From the NCBI GenBank assembly GCA_020796225.1, contig CM036762.1, positions 14,104,786 to 14,168,785 of the forward strand: 64,000 nt of DNA. Direction: 5' to 3'. Position 1 is the first letter of the stretch, and each line of letters begins with the position of its first letter. The translations under genes were made by a program, and so were the position numbers. This stretch comes from Arion vulgaris (lineage: Eukaryota; Mollusca; Gastropoda; Stylommatophora; Arionidae). Under the pieces are notes generated by a model, which searched no databases, was not told the origin of the DNA, and saw only the letters and a list, made by a program, of their open reading frames with translations. This document shows, one piece after another, positions 1 through 11,194 of the stretch.

Positions 1-172
1 AGAGGAGTAGGAGAAGAGCTAGACAGACCTGGAGAAGACAGCTGGAGGCGGTTATTAAAAGGATAGGTTAAACATGGAAAGAATTGAAAGAGATGGTAAG
101 AGAGAGGAAGAGCTGGAAGAAATTTTATGAAGACTGTGTTCTCCGTTGGGAGTTGAAAAGTGAAGAAGAATG
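1..172 (+). mobile_element. LINE 3'-end fragment (ORF2 C-terminus)
   Basis: The translation reads like the last residues of a non-LTR retrotransposon ORF2 (TWKELKEMVRERKSWKKFY-type ending), with stops and a frameshift. A related ending lies at 14890-15345. It sits just past the exon 2 donor of RBR copy 1, so it lies in that gene's last intron. Truncated by the window edge. Confidence 0.6.
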
Positions 173-222
173 CTCTATAAAGTTACACTTTATGCACAAC
201 CTAATTTATACAATTATCTTAC

Positions 223-2889
223 CTCTCTCTTTACAAGAAGATCTTTTTGTGAAACATGTACAATTTTGTTCACCATCCTCTTAATGTGCCTTCGACGTTT
301 TAAGACGTCAGCTTCTTGTCTTTGCTGCAGAGCATTCTGGAATAGTGCTGCCTTCTGTCGTGATACAGCAGGTTTAACTTTGCTTTTGCCGTCTGTTTGA
401 TGATAGTAGACTGTCGAGTCAGCTATATGTCTGACTCTTATTTTTCCTATGTGTTTCTTGACAACCGAACGGATGGGTCTGCAGATATTGTGTCTGTAAG
501 AACCTTTTAAACACACCCAACAAAATCTCCAGTTACAAGTTTTACAAACCATGTGGGAGTTCGCGCCATTATTCTGTACAAATTTTGAACAACTGGGCAA
601 ATACGACCTTTAAGTTCTAGGAACTCTACTTTTTCTTCAGTAGAAGGTAGTGAGGAATTACAGGAAGGATCTTCAGAAGCAAGATTGTCTGTGTTATTCT
701 TCTTATGTTTCAATGTTTGCAGTGTCTCTATGTACATCTCAGCTTGTTCACATGTCGCAGGCCAATGTGGCAGAGACAAACATGAGAAACAAAATTCATG
801 TCCACAAGCACATATCACATCAAGTGACAACTCACTGGATCCTTTGTCGCTCTCTAGTCTGACCATCCGACCACAGTCTGGACTAGGACACCACTTTGAA
901 TTTGCAAGCAACTCAGCTTCTTCCTCAAACTTTCGCTGATAAAGTTGACTAACCTCCACGGAGGGAAGCAATGATAGAAGCGTTACTGGACCAACAATTT
1001 CATCACAGCCATACCCTGGACATGTCATCTTCACAGAAGCATTCTTCAACTTGGCTCGAAAATGTGATCTCCAACAATCGTCACAGAAAATATGGCTGCA
1101 ATTTGAAAGTTTTGTTCCAGATACAGTCTCGCTTTGAGTTGGGTTGATATTTTCATAACAAATATCACAAAATATTTCATAGTCCAAGTTTTTTACAATA
1201 CTGCTAAGACTCATAGAAAAGTCAACACTTTCCTGCATAACTTCTGTGTGTGCCACCCGTCGTATTTCATCGCTCGTACGAAATGTCTCAACGTAAACTG
1301 GAAAGATATCATTAACAAAGTTTAATTTTGGTTTTGCTGTTCTTTCAATCAATTTGCTGTAACTAAAATCAAGCATATCTTCTTGTTTCATATCTAACAA
1401 AGTTGAAGCAACACGATTCATAATCTCTTCAAATGTGGTTTCTTCAAATGGAATGTTCTTGCTGATAGTAAGAGTTTCTCTACAGATGTTAGAGTTAAAG
1501 ATAACTTTATATGTGTCCACATCTTCGTCATAAACTCCATCAAAGATAAAAACTAAGTATGAAGTGTACATAGCATTCTGTTCAACATTTCGATATGTAC
1601 ACAAGAGATTCTGAACATCTTCTGTTATATTGATAACAAAACGTCTTGGCTCACTGTTAGCTTCAGCATAGGCATGTCCAAACTTGGCTTTGAGATGTTC
1701 TGGAGTCGTTTCTGACGATTTTAGTATGACCCGAGCGGAATGAAGAGTCACATAGTTTGTTTCTTTGCTAGTTGATGAGTTTTCTATACTTCGTGGATTT
1801 ATTTCACTGATGTAAACAATATGTGATCTGTCACTGCCACTAAATAAATCATTTTGATCATCAGAATATTTGCTGGAATTATTTCTTCGTTTACGTGATT
1901 TAACTTTTTGACACAAAGATCTTGCTTTCTCTGCTTGAGTTATCAGACTTGACAGCAAGGTTTCCTGAACTTGCCTGGTGCCATCGTCACAATCACACAC
2001 ATCATCTTTATCTTCATCTTCATTAAATGCAACATTGTTGTGGTTGTTGTCATCTATTTCTTGGTTGTTGTTTACTTTAAATTTTTGCAACGGCACAGAT
2101 TCATTGTCATATGTCTTATCACTATCATCATCATCATCATTATGCCAAAATGTAGCCGTGTCTGTATCTAAGTCTGCTTCATATGTTTCCAAATCTTTTA
2201 AAGTAAATCTTTTTCTATGTCTTCTTTTTCCTTTTGACGATTTTGTATTAGATTTTATTTCAATCTTTCCTCTGTCGTCAAATTCCATGTGAGCATTAGT
2301 ATACTTCGGGTTGTAGGCTAGAGAGCAGCTCTGTGGACACGGATAGAATACCTCTATGCGATACTCAGGTTTTAAACTTAGCAAAGATTTTCTTTCATTC
2401 TCTTCTTCCTTCGTTTCTTCCACAGGAAAAACTTCTGTCATTTTCACATTGTTATATATCTTCTGTAAACATTTTAAAGCTTGCATCACTTGTTTTGTTT
2501 TTTCAACCTTCTGTCGTTTTATTTCTCTGTTTGACTTGTTGTTGTCAATATTATCCAATTTAAAACTGAAATACCTCTTCTGTTTTGGAGTTACATGACG
2601 CAAGCGTCCTTGGTTACAAACAAAACTGATACAGTTTGCTCTTCTTTTCAAATTATGACGTTCTAGAAGTGACACCATTGTTTTCCCATCATCGCAATTT
2701 CCGGTTTTGATCATGTGACTAACTGTAGCAGGGAGACACCATCTTTTCTTTTTATTCAAAGACAACATGACGTCTGTTGACCCCAGGGTGGAACTGATCA
2801 AATCATCTTTTGTTGTAGATTTCAGAAATTTCGAAACTTCTTTAGGGTTGAGGTTAGATCTACCGACGATGTATGCTTGCCGGGAATAC
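223..2889 (-). CDS. RBR copy 1, exon 2 (one frameshift)
   Basis: The acceptor TTAG|GTATTCCCGG starts the exon with RYSRQAYIVG. The frame is open for about 760 codons, loses one base near 597, and continues in the next frame to the donor GAG|GTAAGA at 223. Restoring the lost base gives 890 codons, in phase with the exon 3 sequences of the other copies. A run of ATC on the plus strand near 2125 encodes consecutive Asp residues. Confidence 0.85.
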
Positions 2890-5074
2890 CTAATGAGATA
2901 ATTGAAATAATATTATAGGACAATTGAGAGAAAAAAATAATTAAATAATTAAATATGTACAAGTAGATGGAACTCACGGAAAACACAAACTATGGTTAAA
3001 AGTTTTTAAAAAACTGTCACTTCTACCTGTAATACCGCTTTTATGCAGCGTAGGACAAGGTAAACATGAGACTGTTGAATTGAAGTCCACATAACTAGTA
3101 CAGTCGCCACGAAACTGTTCAGGTTAGGATTTTTCTTTATGCCCCCGACAGAAACAACTTTTGGCCTTACCGGTTATTCTCTTCTATCAACCACTCTTTG
3201 TGATTTGTTTGTGATCTGAGCATAAGACCCATTGTACATTGTACCAGTTATGTGTCATGTGTCTACAAGTTGGCCAGCACATTCAATTGCTGCGATGCTT
3301 TTTATTTACTAGTATAGCTTCCCTTTGTCGCCATATAGGTCGCAGTGGTACTATTCTTTGCTTCCCCCTGCGGCTACCGGTAATCGGGGATTAAACCTGG
3401 AAGTTCTCGCATGGAAGTCTCTTCGTATCCTGACGCTGTGAGGCAAAACAAGATTAAGAGAAAGAAGAAGAGGAAGAAACAAATGGTCATAATGATCAGT
3501 CTGACTGAATTCATTATTTTCATTGTCATAACAAAACTCATTTGCAACCTTCTTCTTCTCCTTCTTCTTCTCTTCTTCTTCTCCTTCTTCTTTCTCTTCT
3601 TTCCATCTTCTTATCCTCTTCTTATCTTCTTCTTTCCATCTTCTTTCCATCTTCTTCTCCTCTTCTTCTCCATTCTTCTCTCCTTCTTCTACTCCTTCTT
3701 CTTCTCCTCTCTCTCTTCTTCTTCTCCTTCTTCTTCTCCTCTTCTTCTCCATCTTCCTTCTCACTTCTTCTTCTCCTTCTTCTTCTCCATCTTCTTCTCC
3801 ATCTTCTTCTCCTTCTTCTTCTCCTTCTTCTTCTCCTTCTTCTTCTCCTTCTTCTTCTCCTTCTTCTTCTCCTTCTTCTTCTCTTCTTCTTCTCCTTCTT
3901 CTTCTTCTTCTTCTTCTCCTTCTTCTTCTCCTTCTTCTTCTCCTCTTCTTCTCCTTCTTCTTCTCCTTCTTCTTCTCCTTCTTCTTCTCCTTCTTCTTCT
4001 CCTTCTTCTCTTCTTCTTCTTCTCCTTCTTCTTCTCCTTCTTCTTCTCCTTCTTCTCCTTCTTCTTCTCCTTCTTCTTTGTGTCGTTCTTACGACCAATT
4101 TTAATCACTCTTTGTGATATGTTTCATCTTTGCCAAGAACGTGTATACGTTGCACATTGGTTTGGTAGGCCCTAAACGTATAGACTTCTACACATTTAGG
4201 ACACGTGCATCCGATTTAATCCAAACCTCCTTTTGCTTCTTACGACATGCGTGGCAGGTAACAGTGGTTCTATTCTTTACACCCCAACTATGGGTCCCGG
4301 TAACCACTCGGACGATTTGCAACCTTAAAGCAGTCAACTGTAGATTAATGTGACATCCAGATTGATAGAAAATCTGCTTACACAAACACATTTCCGTATG
4401 GAATCGAAATTTGAAATTATGATCTCTTATTTAAAACTTGCTCATCTTAAATTGACTCCCAGAACTAGATGTCCAGAGCTGAGACAAAAGGACAACCGAC
4501 TCGTATTAAAGATCTACTATGGACTTTACTCTAGCGACAGACGGACTAGAAGATCTACTATGGACTTTACTCTAGCGACAGATGTCTAGACAGATCTACT
4601 TATGCACTTAGTCATACAGACCTGTGAGCTAGACATCTTTTTCTGCATGATTTAGCAACAGTTCGCTTTACTAAGTCCTTGACAAAATAAATCTTGGATA
4701 GGGGGGTGGGTCTATCCCCTAGTCGAGCCAAAGTCCCGTTAATCTTAGATTTCCCTGTCAAAGCTTCTGTTTCTACACCATTAAGATGTGGGGTTGGTTT
4801 GTGTGCTCTACGGTTCATCAATATGTTGAATATCTTTACAATTGCAAGTAAACATCAAGTGATGAACAAATAGGTAAGTCGGACTGAACCACAAAGTGAA
4901 GAGATCGAAAATGTGAGAAATCAGTTACAGTTAAACTTAAATGTGGAAACAACAAAAGATTTTATTTACGTAATTAACATTAAAGATAAATAATTACCTT
5001 CTAGTTATATGAGAATGAAGACCTCGGAGCGTGTTTCCTGAACGGACACCGCCCTTTGACACTTTGTACACCAT
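223..5074 (-). CDS. RBR E3 ubiquitin-ligase-like gene, copy 1 (exons 1-2; exon 3 off the left edge)
   Basis: Exon 1 is 5074-4998 and exon 2 is 2889-223, joined across a GT...AG intron in the same phase as the three paralogues. The product resembles RING-between-RING ligases, which take ubiquitin from an E2 onto a RING2 cysteine and pass it to a substrate. RING1 begins near residue 600, followed by an IBR with its full Cys/His set, then RING2 near residue 788. The N-terminal half (about 1-590) is not recognised and contains an acidic Asp-rich stretch. One base is missing near position 597, inside the first CxxC of RING2, so the frame shifts there; beyond it the other frame stays open to the donor. 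At the catalytic position (codon 559-561) RING2 has Asn, in GANSHMVC where GGCNHMVC is usual; the His is kept. Exon 3 should lie left of the window. Pseudogene, sequencing error or catalytically dead protein cannot be separated from this sequence alone. Confidence 0.8.
3042..3172 (-). mobile_element. SINE F fragment
   Basis: Antisense match to the sequence after the tRNA-like head of the element at 53225-53430 (shared CAGAAAAACAACTC-like, CCTAACCTGAACAG and CGGTCATTC-like segments). Lies in intron 1 of RBR copy 1. Confidence 0.55.
3178..3379 (-). mobile_element. SINE C copy
   Basis: Dispersed repeat also seen near 16930, 24557, 50140 and 53435. Shared marks include ACCACTCTTTGTGATTTG, GTGATCTGAGC and GCTTTTTATTTACTAG. 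Lies in intron 1 of RBR copy 1. Confidence 0.65.
3405..3480 (+). mobile_element. LINE 3'-end/tail fragment
   Basis: CCTGACGCTGTGAGGCAAAA followed by a purine-rich AGAAAGAAG stretch matches the 3' end of the LINE at 60760-61330 and the fragment at 17985-18075. Confidence 0.5.
3552..4080. repeat. CTT/CTTCTCC polypyrimidine tract
   Basis: About 530 bp made almost wholly of CTTCTTCTCC-like units, pure pyrimidine on the plus strand. Long open frames on both strands (poly-Leu/Ser/Phe, poly-Arg/Lys/Glu) are side effects of composition, not genes. Such tracts can form triplex DNA. Confidence 0.95.
3552..4314 (-). mobile_element. SINE B with a hugely expanded tail
   Basis: The body (about 4080-4314) is an antisense SINE B; the remainder is its own (AAG)-type tail. 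The whole block is flanked by the same 12 bp, ATTTGCAACCTT, at 3540-3551 and 4315-4326. That target-site duplication shows the tail belongs to the insertion. Lies in intron 1 of RBR copy 1. Confidence 0.8.
4327..4997. other. Rest of RBR copy 1 intron 1
   Basis: Contains a tandem duplication of about 43 bp at 4505-4590 (GATCTACTATGGACTTTACT repeated). Otherwise nothing recognised. Confidence 0.5.
4998..5074 (-). CDS. RBR copy 1, exon 1
   Basis: Seventy-seven nucleotides from ATG to an AG|GTAATT donor encode MVYKVSKGGVRSGNTLRGL followed by HSHITR. Length, phase and protein match the first exons of the other three copies. The segment is short and basic. Confidence 0.85.
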
Positions 5075-5235
5075 TGTTGTTATTGTTGTTAAACTTCTGT
5101 TTCAAAACACAGAATCCGAGTCTTGTTAAATCTCATGATTCGTTCAGTTAAATAGACCAAAACTGAACCACTTTCGCATAATGGTGCAATATATGGTGTA
5201 TGTACATAGTGGTGCAATAATAATGCCGTAAGCAT

Positions 5236-5245
5236 CTAAATATAG
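5236..5245 (-). promoter_or_regulatory. Shared upstream box CTATATTTAG, copy 1
   Basis: The exact 10-mer occurs at a similar distance before the start codon in all four RBR copies; here 161 bp separate it from the ATG. It is continued by ATGCTTACG. It fits a TATA-like core element and also the MEF2 pattern CTA(A/T)4TAG. Role inferred from conservation only. Confidence 0.6.
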
Positions 5246-5471
5246 TAACGGGTTTCCTGCCCGAATTAATAATGCTCGTTTCCATTGGCTAGTGTTTTAT
5301 AGGTCGTGCATCTAAGCGTCAACAAATATCGTTTTCAAGCAAAGTATACAAAACATAATTATAATAAATATTACTATTGTGCTGGAGTTGTGTTACCTAT
5401 AGGACCATAGTTCTTTTGTTTTTTACTTTTCGTGTGTTGTATATTCTTTGTTTGATAACTGCCTTCAGTTA

Positions 5472-5850
5472 TCAGTTATCAGTTATATGAGGACTATCAT
5501 CATAGCACTCTAGACATGTCCATAGGTGCTCCGATCTCCTCCTCAGCAAATCCAGCAGCGTCCAGCGGCCCAACACGCCAGTTCGATGTTGATTAATCAA
5601 TCTCCTTGCATATTTAGTATGTCGTTCTTTTCGGGCTGCACCAATATTGACACCCATCTCTTGCAATCTGATCAGCGAGTGGGATTCACAGCCCTGAAAC
5701 TCCTCTGTTCGGAAAGACTCTCTCAATGCGTGAAGAATGTCATTTCGATCTATGGCAGCTCTCTCTGATATTGTAGCAAGCCAGCCAATCTATCAGCTCG
5801 TTCATTACCTCTAACTCCTGCATGCCCAGGGATAACTGCCTTTTGATCGA
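5472..5850 (-). mobile_element. LINE ORF2 C-terminus with RNase H end
   Basis: The antisense translation gives VIPGHAGVRGNERADRLAG, typical of the RNase H end of Jockey/I-type LINEs. It continues to LLDLLRRRSEHLWTCLECYD, a cysteine-bearing C-terminal motif. Truncated. Related fragments lie at 8700-9480 and 51150-51310. Confidence 0.75.
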
Positions 5851-5953
5851 TATGATCGATTTATGCCTGATCGATTTATGCCTGCTTTATAATTTGTCCA
5901 TTTAGTTTCTTGTGTAGATATTATGTCTTTGATAGAAAACAATTTCTATTCTA

Positions 5954-6479
5954 CAGGGTGTTCGAGATAAAAGTAGCCCAGGCAAGTGAACAAATCTGGC
6001 ATTTGTTTATGAAAATGAGATGGTTCAATTGTGACGTAGTACAGGTCAAATGAGCGAGACTTTTTGTGGTGTGTAATTATGATGCGGGAAGGGGCGATGA
6101 ACAATGGGACGAAGGACGAGCTAGTCAGAACCGGTTTCGTCCGAACAGTTACCGGGGCCCAAATTTGGGGTGTAAAGAATAGAGCCACAGTTACCTACCA
6201 CGCATGTCGTAAGAGGCGACTAAGGAGGTTTGAATGAAATCGGATGCACGTGTCCTAAACATGTAGAAGTCTATGCGTTTAGGGCCTACCAAACTAATGT
6301 GCAACGTATACACGTTCTTGGCAAAGATCAAACATATTACAAAGAGTGATTAAAATTGGTCGTAAAGAACGAACGCAAAGAAGAAGAAGAACCAGTTTAA
6401 ATAGTAAATAGAGAGAACGCAAAACGTACCTGACCACTTTTAATTTGTCAATGGAGATACTTTTATCTTGAATACCCTG
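5954..6479. mobile_element. MITE with TA duplication, carrying a nested SINE B
   Basis: Ends are CAGGGTGTTC and an imperfect inverse (GAATACCCTG), flanked by TA on both sides, as in Tc1/mariner-like elements. A 258-bp relative without insert is at 21201-21458. This copy is interrupted by a SINE B at 6138-6387. Confidence 0.75.
6138..6387 (+). mobile_element. SINE B, 250 bp, nested in MITE
   Basis: Flanked by AGAACCGGTTT (6127-6137) and AGAACCAGTTT (6388-6398), an 11-bp duplication with one change. The MITE at 21201 shows the empty site GAACCGGTTTAAATAG. The element starts with a tRNA-like GAGTGGTTACC-type head (degenerate here) and ends in (AAG)n. Confidence 0.85.
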
Positions 6480-6559
6480 TATATTTTCACAAACTAGATA
6501 TCTCTATATTCCTTTCGTGTCCCGTTTGATATTGAAGTTTTCAAAAGATAAGTTCTTCA

Positions 6560-6810
6560 TCATCAAATACCTTATCCTGAGCGGAACTTTACCAACCTAA
6601 CAGTCCTTCCGAATTTCTCTCTCTCTCATAGGTCAGATGCCCCGTCTCTGCAGCCGTCATGTTCAATTTATAAGTTACATCCTGAATAAATCTTCTCCGT
6701 GGTCTTCCACTTCTCTTTTGCCGGTATGTCACCTTCCATATTAGTTTTCTCAACCCTTCCGATCTCTTTATATGTTCAAAATACTTTTAATTTTTCTCAT
6801 TTTGATTTCT
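6560..6810 (-). mobile_element. LINE 3'-end fragment
   Basis: Antisense translation includes GRPRRRFIQDVTYKLNMTAA, a common ORF2 C-terminal sequence of non-LTR elements. A sister fragment is at 14360-14660. Confidence 0.65.
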
Positions 6811-6997
6811 AATGTGGAAGACAACAATGGAAGACATCAAGGAAGACAACAAGAGATTTCATGTTGACAATCAACCGTATTTCTTTGAACAATCGTTTAA
6901 TACGTCAAGTACATACTTTCCATTTCTTGTCAATTTCTTCTACAGTTTCCTTTGGGTGTCCAATTTTCTTGTTCTAACAGCTGTCCAGATTGTAAGT

Positions 6998-8262
6998 GAT
7001 TCTTTCTAAATGCTACTAATGGCAATCAGAGCTGATATTGAAGAATAAGTTGTTCTATCAATGACTAATGCAACATGCCATTAGGAGAGTTGTTCTTTCT
7101 AATGCTACTAATGGCAACAGCTGTCCATTGGAGAGTTGTTCTTTCTAATTCTACTAATGGCAACAGCTGTCCATTGTAGAGTTGTTCTTTCTAATGCTAC
7201 TAATGGCAACAGCTGTCCATTGTAGAGTTGTTCTTTCTAATGCTACTAATGGCAACAGCTGTCCATTGTAGAGTTGTTCTTTCTAATGCTACTAATGGCA
7301 ACAGCTGTCCATTGGAGAGTTGTTCTTTCTAATGCTACTAATGGCAACAGCTGTCCATTGGAGAGTTGTTCTTTCTAATGCTACTAATGGCAACAGCTGT
7401 CCATTGGAGAGTTGTTCTTTCTAATGCTACTAATGGCAACAGCTGTCCATTGGAGAGTTGTTCTTTCTAATGCTACTAATGGCAACAGCTGTCCATTGGA
7501 GAGTTGTTCTTTCTAATGCTACTAATGGCAACAGCTGTCCATTGGAGAGTTGTTCTTTCTAATGCTACTAATGGCAACAGCTGTCCATTGAAGAGTTGTT
7601 CTTTCTAATGCTACTAATGGCAACAGCTGTCCATTGGAGAGTTGTTCTTTCTAATGCTACTAATGGCAACAGCTGTCCATTGTAGAGTTGTTCTTTCTAA
7701 TGCTACTAATGGCAACAGCTGTCCATTGGAGAGTTGTTCTTTCTAATGCTACTAATGGCAACAGCTGTCCATTGGAGAGTTGTTCTTTCTAATACTACTA
7801 ATGGCAACAGCTGTCCATTGTAGAGTTGTTCTTTCTAATGCTACTAATGGCAACAGCTGTCCATTGAAGAGTTGTTCTTTCTAATGCTACTAATGGCAAC
7901 AGCTGTCCATTGAAGAGTTGTTCTTTCTAATGCTACTAATGGCAACAGCTGTCCATTGGAGAGTTGTTCTTTCTAATGCTACTAATGGCAACAGCTGTCC
8001 ATTGGAGAGTTGTTCTTTCTAATGCTACTAATGGCAACAGCTGTCCATTGGAGAGTTGTTCTTTCTAATGCTACTAATGGCAACAGCTGTCCATTGGAGA
8101 GTTGTTCTTTCTAATACTACTAATGGCAACAGCTGTCCATTGGAGAGTTGTTCTTTCTAATGCTACTAATGGCAACAGCTGTCCATTGGAGAGTTGTTCT
8201 TTCTAATGCTACTAATGGCAACAGCTGTCCATTGGAGAGTTGTTCTTTCTAATGCTACTAAT
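6998..8262. repeat. 46-bp minisatellite, about 26 units
   Basis: The unit runs GTTGTTCTTTCTAATGCTAC then TAATGGCAACAGCTGTCCAT, closing with TGGAGA. Units are nearly identical; the first ones (6998-7090) are degenerate. Variants at a GGAG/GTAG/GAAG position recur. No coding role seen. Confidence 0.95.
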
Positions 8263-8605
8263 GGCATAGTCACAATGCGTCTTCATCTGTTGTTTTGAAT
8301 GCTACTGATGCACAATGAGTCTTCATCTTTGTTTTAGCAAATGTCTTTACTGATGCAATGCATCTTCATCTTGTTAGAATGTCTTCACTGATGGGACAAT
8401 GAGGTCTTCATCTGTTGTTTTAGTCAAATGTCTTCACTGATGCACAATGAGTCTTCATCTGTTGTTTTTAGCAAAGTGTCTTCTGATGCTACAATACGTC
8501 TTCATCTGTTGTTTTAGCAAATGTCTTCACTGATGCACAATACGTCTTCATCTGTTGTTTTAGCAAATGTCTTCACTGTTGCACAACAATTTGTTCGTTT
8601 AAAAA
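8263..8605. repeat. Second, diverged 46-bp repeat block
   Basis: The unit GTCTTCATCTGTTGTTTTAG followed by CAAATGTCTTCACTGATG is also 46 bp long and aligns loosely with the preceding array. Several units have single-base losses. Confidence 0.8.
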
Positions 8606-9517
8606 ACTCTTCATTTGTTGCCGCATTTGGTCAGAAAATTTGCTGAATTTTACTTAAGACATTTATTTTAGAATGTCATCACAGTTCACAGCAGAACAGG
8701 TTTCAGTTTCAGTTTGGAATATCTTCTTTACATTCCGGACATGTCAATAGGTGCTCCGATCTCCTTCGCAATATCTACAGCAACGTCCAGTGTCTGACCG
8801 TACCAGTTCGATTTTGATTGATGAGTCTACTCATATACCTGTTATACTGTTCTTTTCTTGCTACTCCAATCTTTAAACCCAGCTCCTGCAATCTAGTAGT
8901 TGACGTGGATTGGATTAAATTCACAGCAGAACAATTGGTTGGTTATTGGTTACTAAACTAACGTCATTGCACTCTGGGCAGACCCATAGGTGCTCAGTCT
9001 CCCCAACAGATATCGAAGAGTATGTATACTGATGGTTCCCGTGGCTCGCTGATTAAACACACCTCTCACTCTGCCTCTCAGGCATCCAGCTCTACTTGTA
9101 CAACGGGTAACTTCAAACTGCTTAAATCGCTTGATCGACTCAACATCGATTTTAGTGTCCCCATCCAAACAGACAGTCGGGAAGAGACCGAAGAACATCC
9201 CCTTATCCATCTTCAACTCCCCAACAATCGATGTTATTGATGCAAACTTGCCCGCTCTCTCATTACCGTAAACACCTGCATGCCCAGGGCAGTATATCCA
9301 CGTAAGCTTCTACAGGTTAGAAACTTCTAAAGCCGACATCTGCTCATACCTAAACCTGCCCTTCTGGATCTTGTGAAGCATTAACTGAGAGTCATACACA
9401 ACAACGGCTCTAGTAAATGAAGTCCTAGAGAGCCAATGGAGGGCAGCAGTAACGGCAGCAGAACAATATTAACGTATACCTCGTTCTCTTTATCTACTTA
9501 CTAATCTATATATTTAA
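8606..9517 (-). mobile_element. Two adjoining LINE 3' fragments
   Basis: About 8700-8935 and 8935-9480. The antisense translation of the second gives CPGHAGVYGNERAGKF (RNase H end). Both contain the GGTGCTCCGATCTCC or GACCCATAGGTGCTCAGTCT segment of the LINE end found near 5500, 22600 and 37100. Confidence 0.65.
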
Positions 9518-9738
9518 CCCTTTCGTGAATGCATTTTTGGGATGAATATCATTTTGTCCGTCACATTGAATATACAGTAGAAATACAAGTTAACTTACAT
9601 ACCTGACAATAGGCACAACGTCCACAGCTACTGCTTCGTCAGTAGATTGCATGCGTCAGATGTCACGAAACACGCATGTGTAACTATGAAACGAACGAAT
9701 AGTAGTTTCCCCTACAGTGGACACTATGCGTGAAAGGG
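9518..9738. mobile_element. Possible piggyBac-like MITE
   Basis: The left end is TTAA|CCCTTTCGTGAATG and the right end is the imperfect inverse CATAGTG/CACTATGCGTGAAAGGG. TTAA is present only on the left; the right flank reads ATTG, so the assignment is tentative. Confidence 0.35.
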
Positions 9739-9754
9739 ATTGATATATCTCACA

Positions 9755-10110
9755 CCCGTGACTTGGTCCGTATTTGAACCCACAATCGTTAAAACGCAAA
9801 GCAAATGTCTTAACCACATCCCATCCTTACACTTATTTATCTTGTCTTTAATTGAAGACGATCCCATATCAATAGTTTTCTATCTCGACTGATTTCTTAT
9901 AGACCAACGGTTGACTACATTGCAACGAACATTTCCGTTAAAAGTAAATCATACGGCTCCGTCCGTTTCGGCAGACAAAATAAACTACATGATATGAGTG
10001 TTACACAAAACACAGAATCCTCATTTTTTTAAAAACACATGTGAACTGAATGCCGTGATCCGGATTCGAATCCACCACATCCAGAACGCAAATCAAACGT
10101 CATAACCATT
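9755..10110 (-). mobile_element. Two tRNA-like SINE heads (SINE G)
   Basis: On the minus strand, 9838-9765 has an A-box-like GTGGTTAAGACATTTGC and a B box GGGTTCAAATACGG. 10110-10030 has GTGAAATGGTTATGACG and GGATTCGAATCC. The two heads align with each other but do not fold as clean tRNAs. Confidence 0.45.
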
Positions 10111-10384
10111 TCACCACAGGCACCCCACTCAATTATGATTGCAAGCAATAAAGAGCAAATAAAAAAGCCCTAACACACAACAATTAAAGTTCAAAGTTGA
10201 TGAAGCATAAATGTATGTGTGACATAGGTTTAATAAATTTACCACCTTCAACGAAAATCAGCTGTTAACCTTGTTTGACATGAGAACCAATCATTAAACA
10301 CTGCTAGAACATCTATACAGACTCACATCTGTGTACATAAACGAATGTTCATGTAAAACCGGAGTCCAGTATCCCGAATACAAA
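10111..10384. other. No recognised feature
   Basis: AT-rich sequence with no convincing gene or repeat. Confidence 0.4.
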
Positions 10385-10735
10385 CTTCAAGACTGTCCAG
10401 CCTACAATATTCAGTCTACAATTCACAAAACTGTCCACCATAACATTCCAAAGACTGTCCAACCTACAAAACCCTAAGACTGTCCCGCCTACTATGCACA
10501 AGACTGTAGAGCTTGCAATGTCCCACGACTGTCCAGCCTACAATGCCCAAAGCTGTCCAGCCTAGAGTGCCCCAAGACTGTCCAACCTACATTGCCCCAA
10601 GACTCAACAGCATACAACGCCAAAAGACTGTCCAGCCTACATTACCTCAAGAACGTCCCCCATACAATACCCCAAGATTGGCTAGCCTACAATCCAAGAA
10701 AACTGTCCAGCCTACAATTCCCCAAGACAGCAGTT
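10385..10735. repeat. Degenerate ~26-bp array
   Basis: About 13 imperfect units around CAAGACTGTCCAGCCTACAA. Units vary in length by several bases. Confidence 0.85.
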
Positions 10736-10949
10736 ATGGCCAGGGGAGGCAGAGTTGAAACAGAAGCTATGAAGCAGCTGCCCCGACCTGGAAATGACAA
10801 TAAAATTCTTCCTAGCGGTATGATTCAAGTTTTAGCATCAACACAGAACTGATCAAAGAAAAACAAGGGCAGAAACAAAATCATCAAACTTACTATTTCT
10901 ATTTTAGTTTCTATTTGCTTCTTCTTCCTACTAGCAAAGTGCAACCTTT

Positions 10950-11190
10950 CATTGCATGTAGGTATTGGCAATTCAGTCATGTGTACATGTGGACAGGCAC
11001 ATCAGACTGCAGAGCATATACTTCAAGACTGCAAAGAATATGACACCGAGGCAAACTCACTGGCCTAACGAAACAACACTCGACAGAAAACTACATGGAC
11101 CTCTGTGTGAGCTACAAAAGACAGTGAAGTTCATACAAGAGACAACATTGAATATATAGACAATATTTCAAACGAACGAAAGGAAGGAAG
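10950..11190 (+). mobile_element. LINE 3' end with zinc-knuckle motif
   Basis: The translation gives CTCGQAHQTAEHILQDCKEY and then, in another frame, THWPNETTLDRKLHGPLCEL. This is the classical C-terminus of a non-LTR ORF2. It ends in a GAAGG-rich tail. Confidence 0.75.
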
Positions 11191-11194
11191 GATT

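Noticed and set aside
3411..4175. Long open frames on both strands over the CTT tract
   Set aside because: Pure low-complexity translations (Ser/Leu/Phe or Arg/Glu/Lys) of an expanded SINE tail.
9755..10110. Possible tRNA genes on the minus strand
   Set aside because: B-box-like sequences are clear but acceptor stems do not pair well and the two copies resemble each other; SINE heads are more likely.
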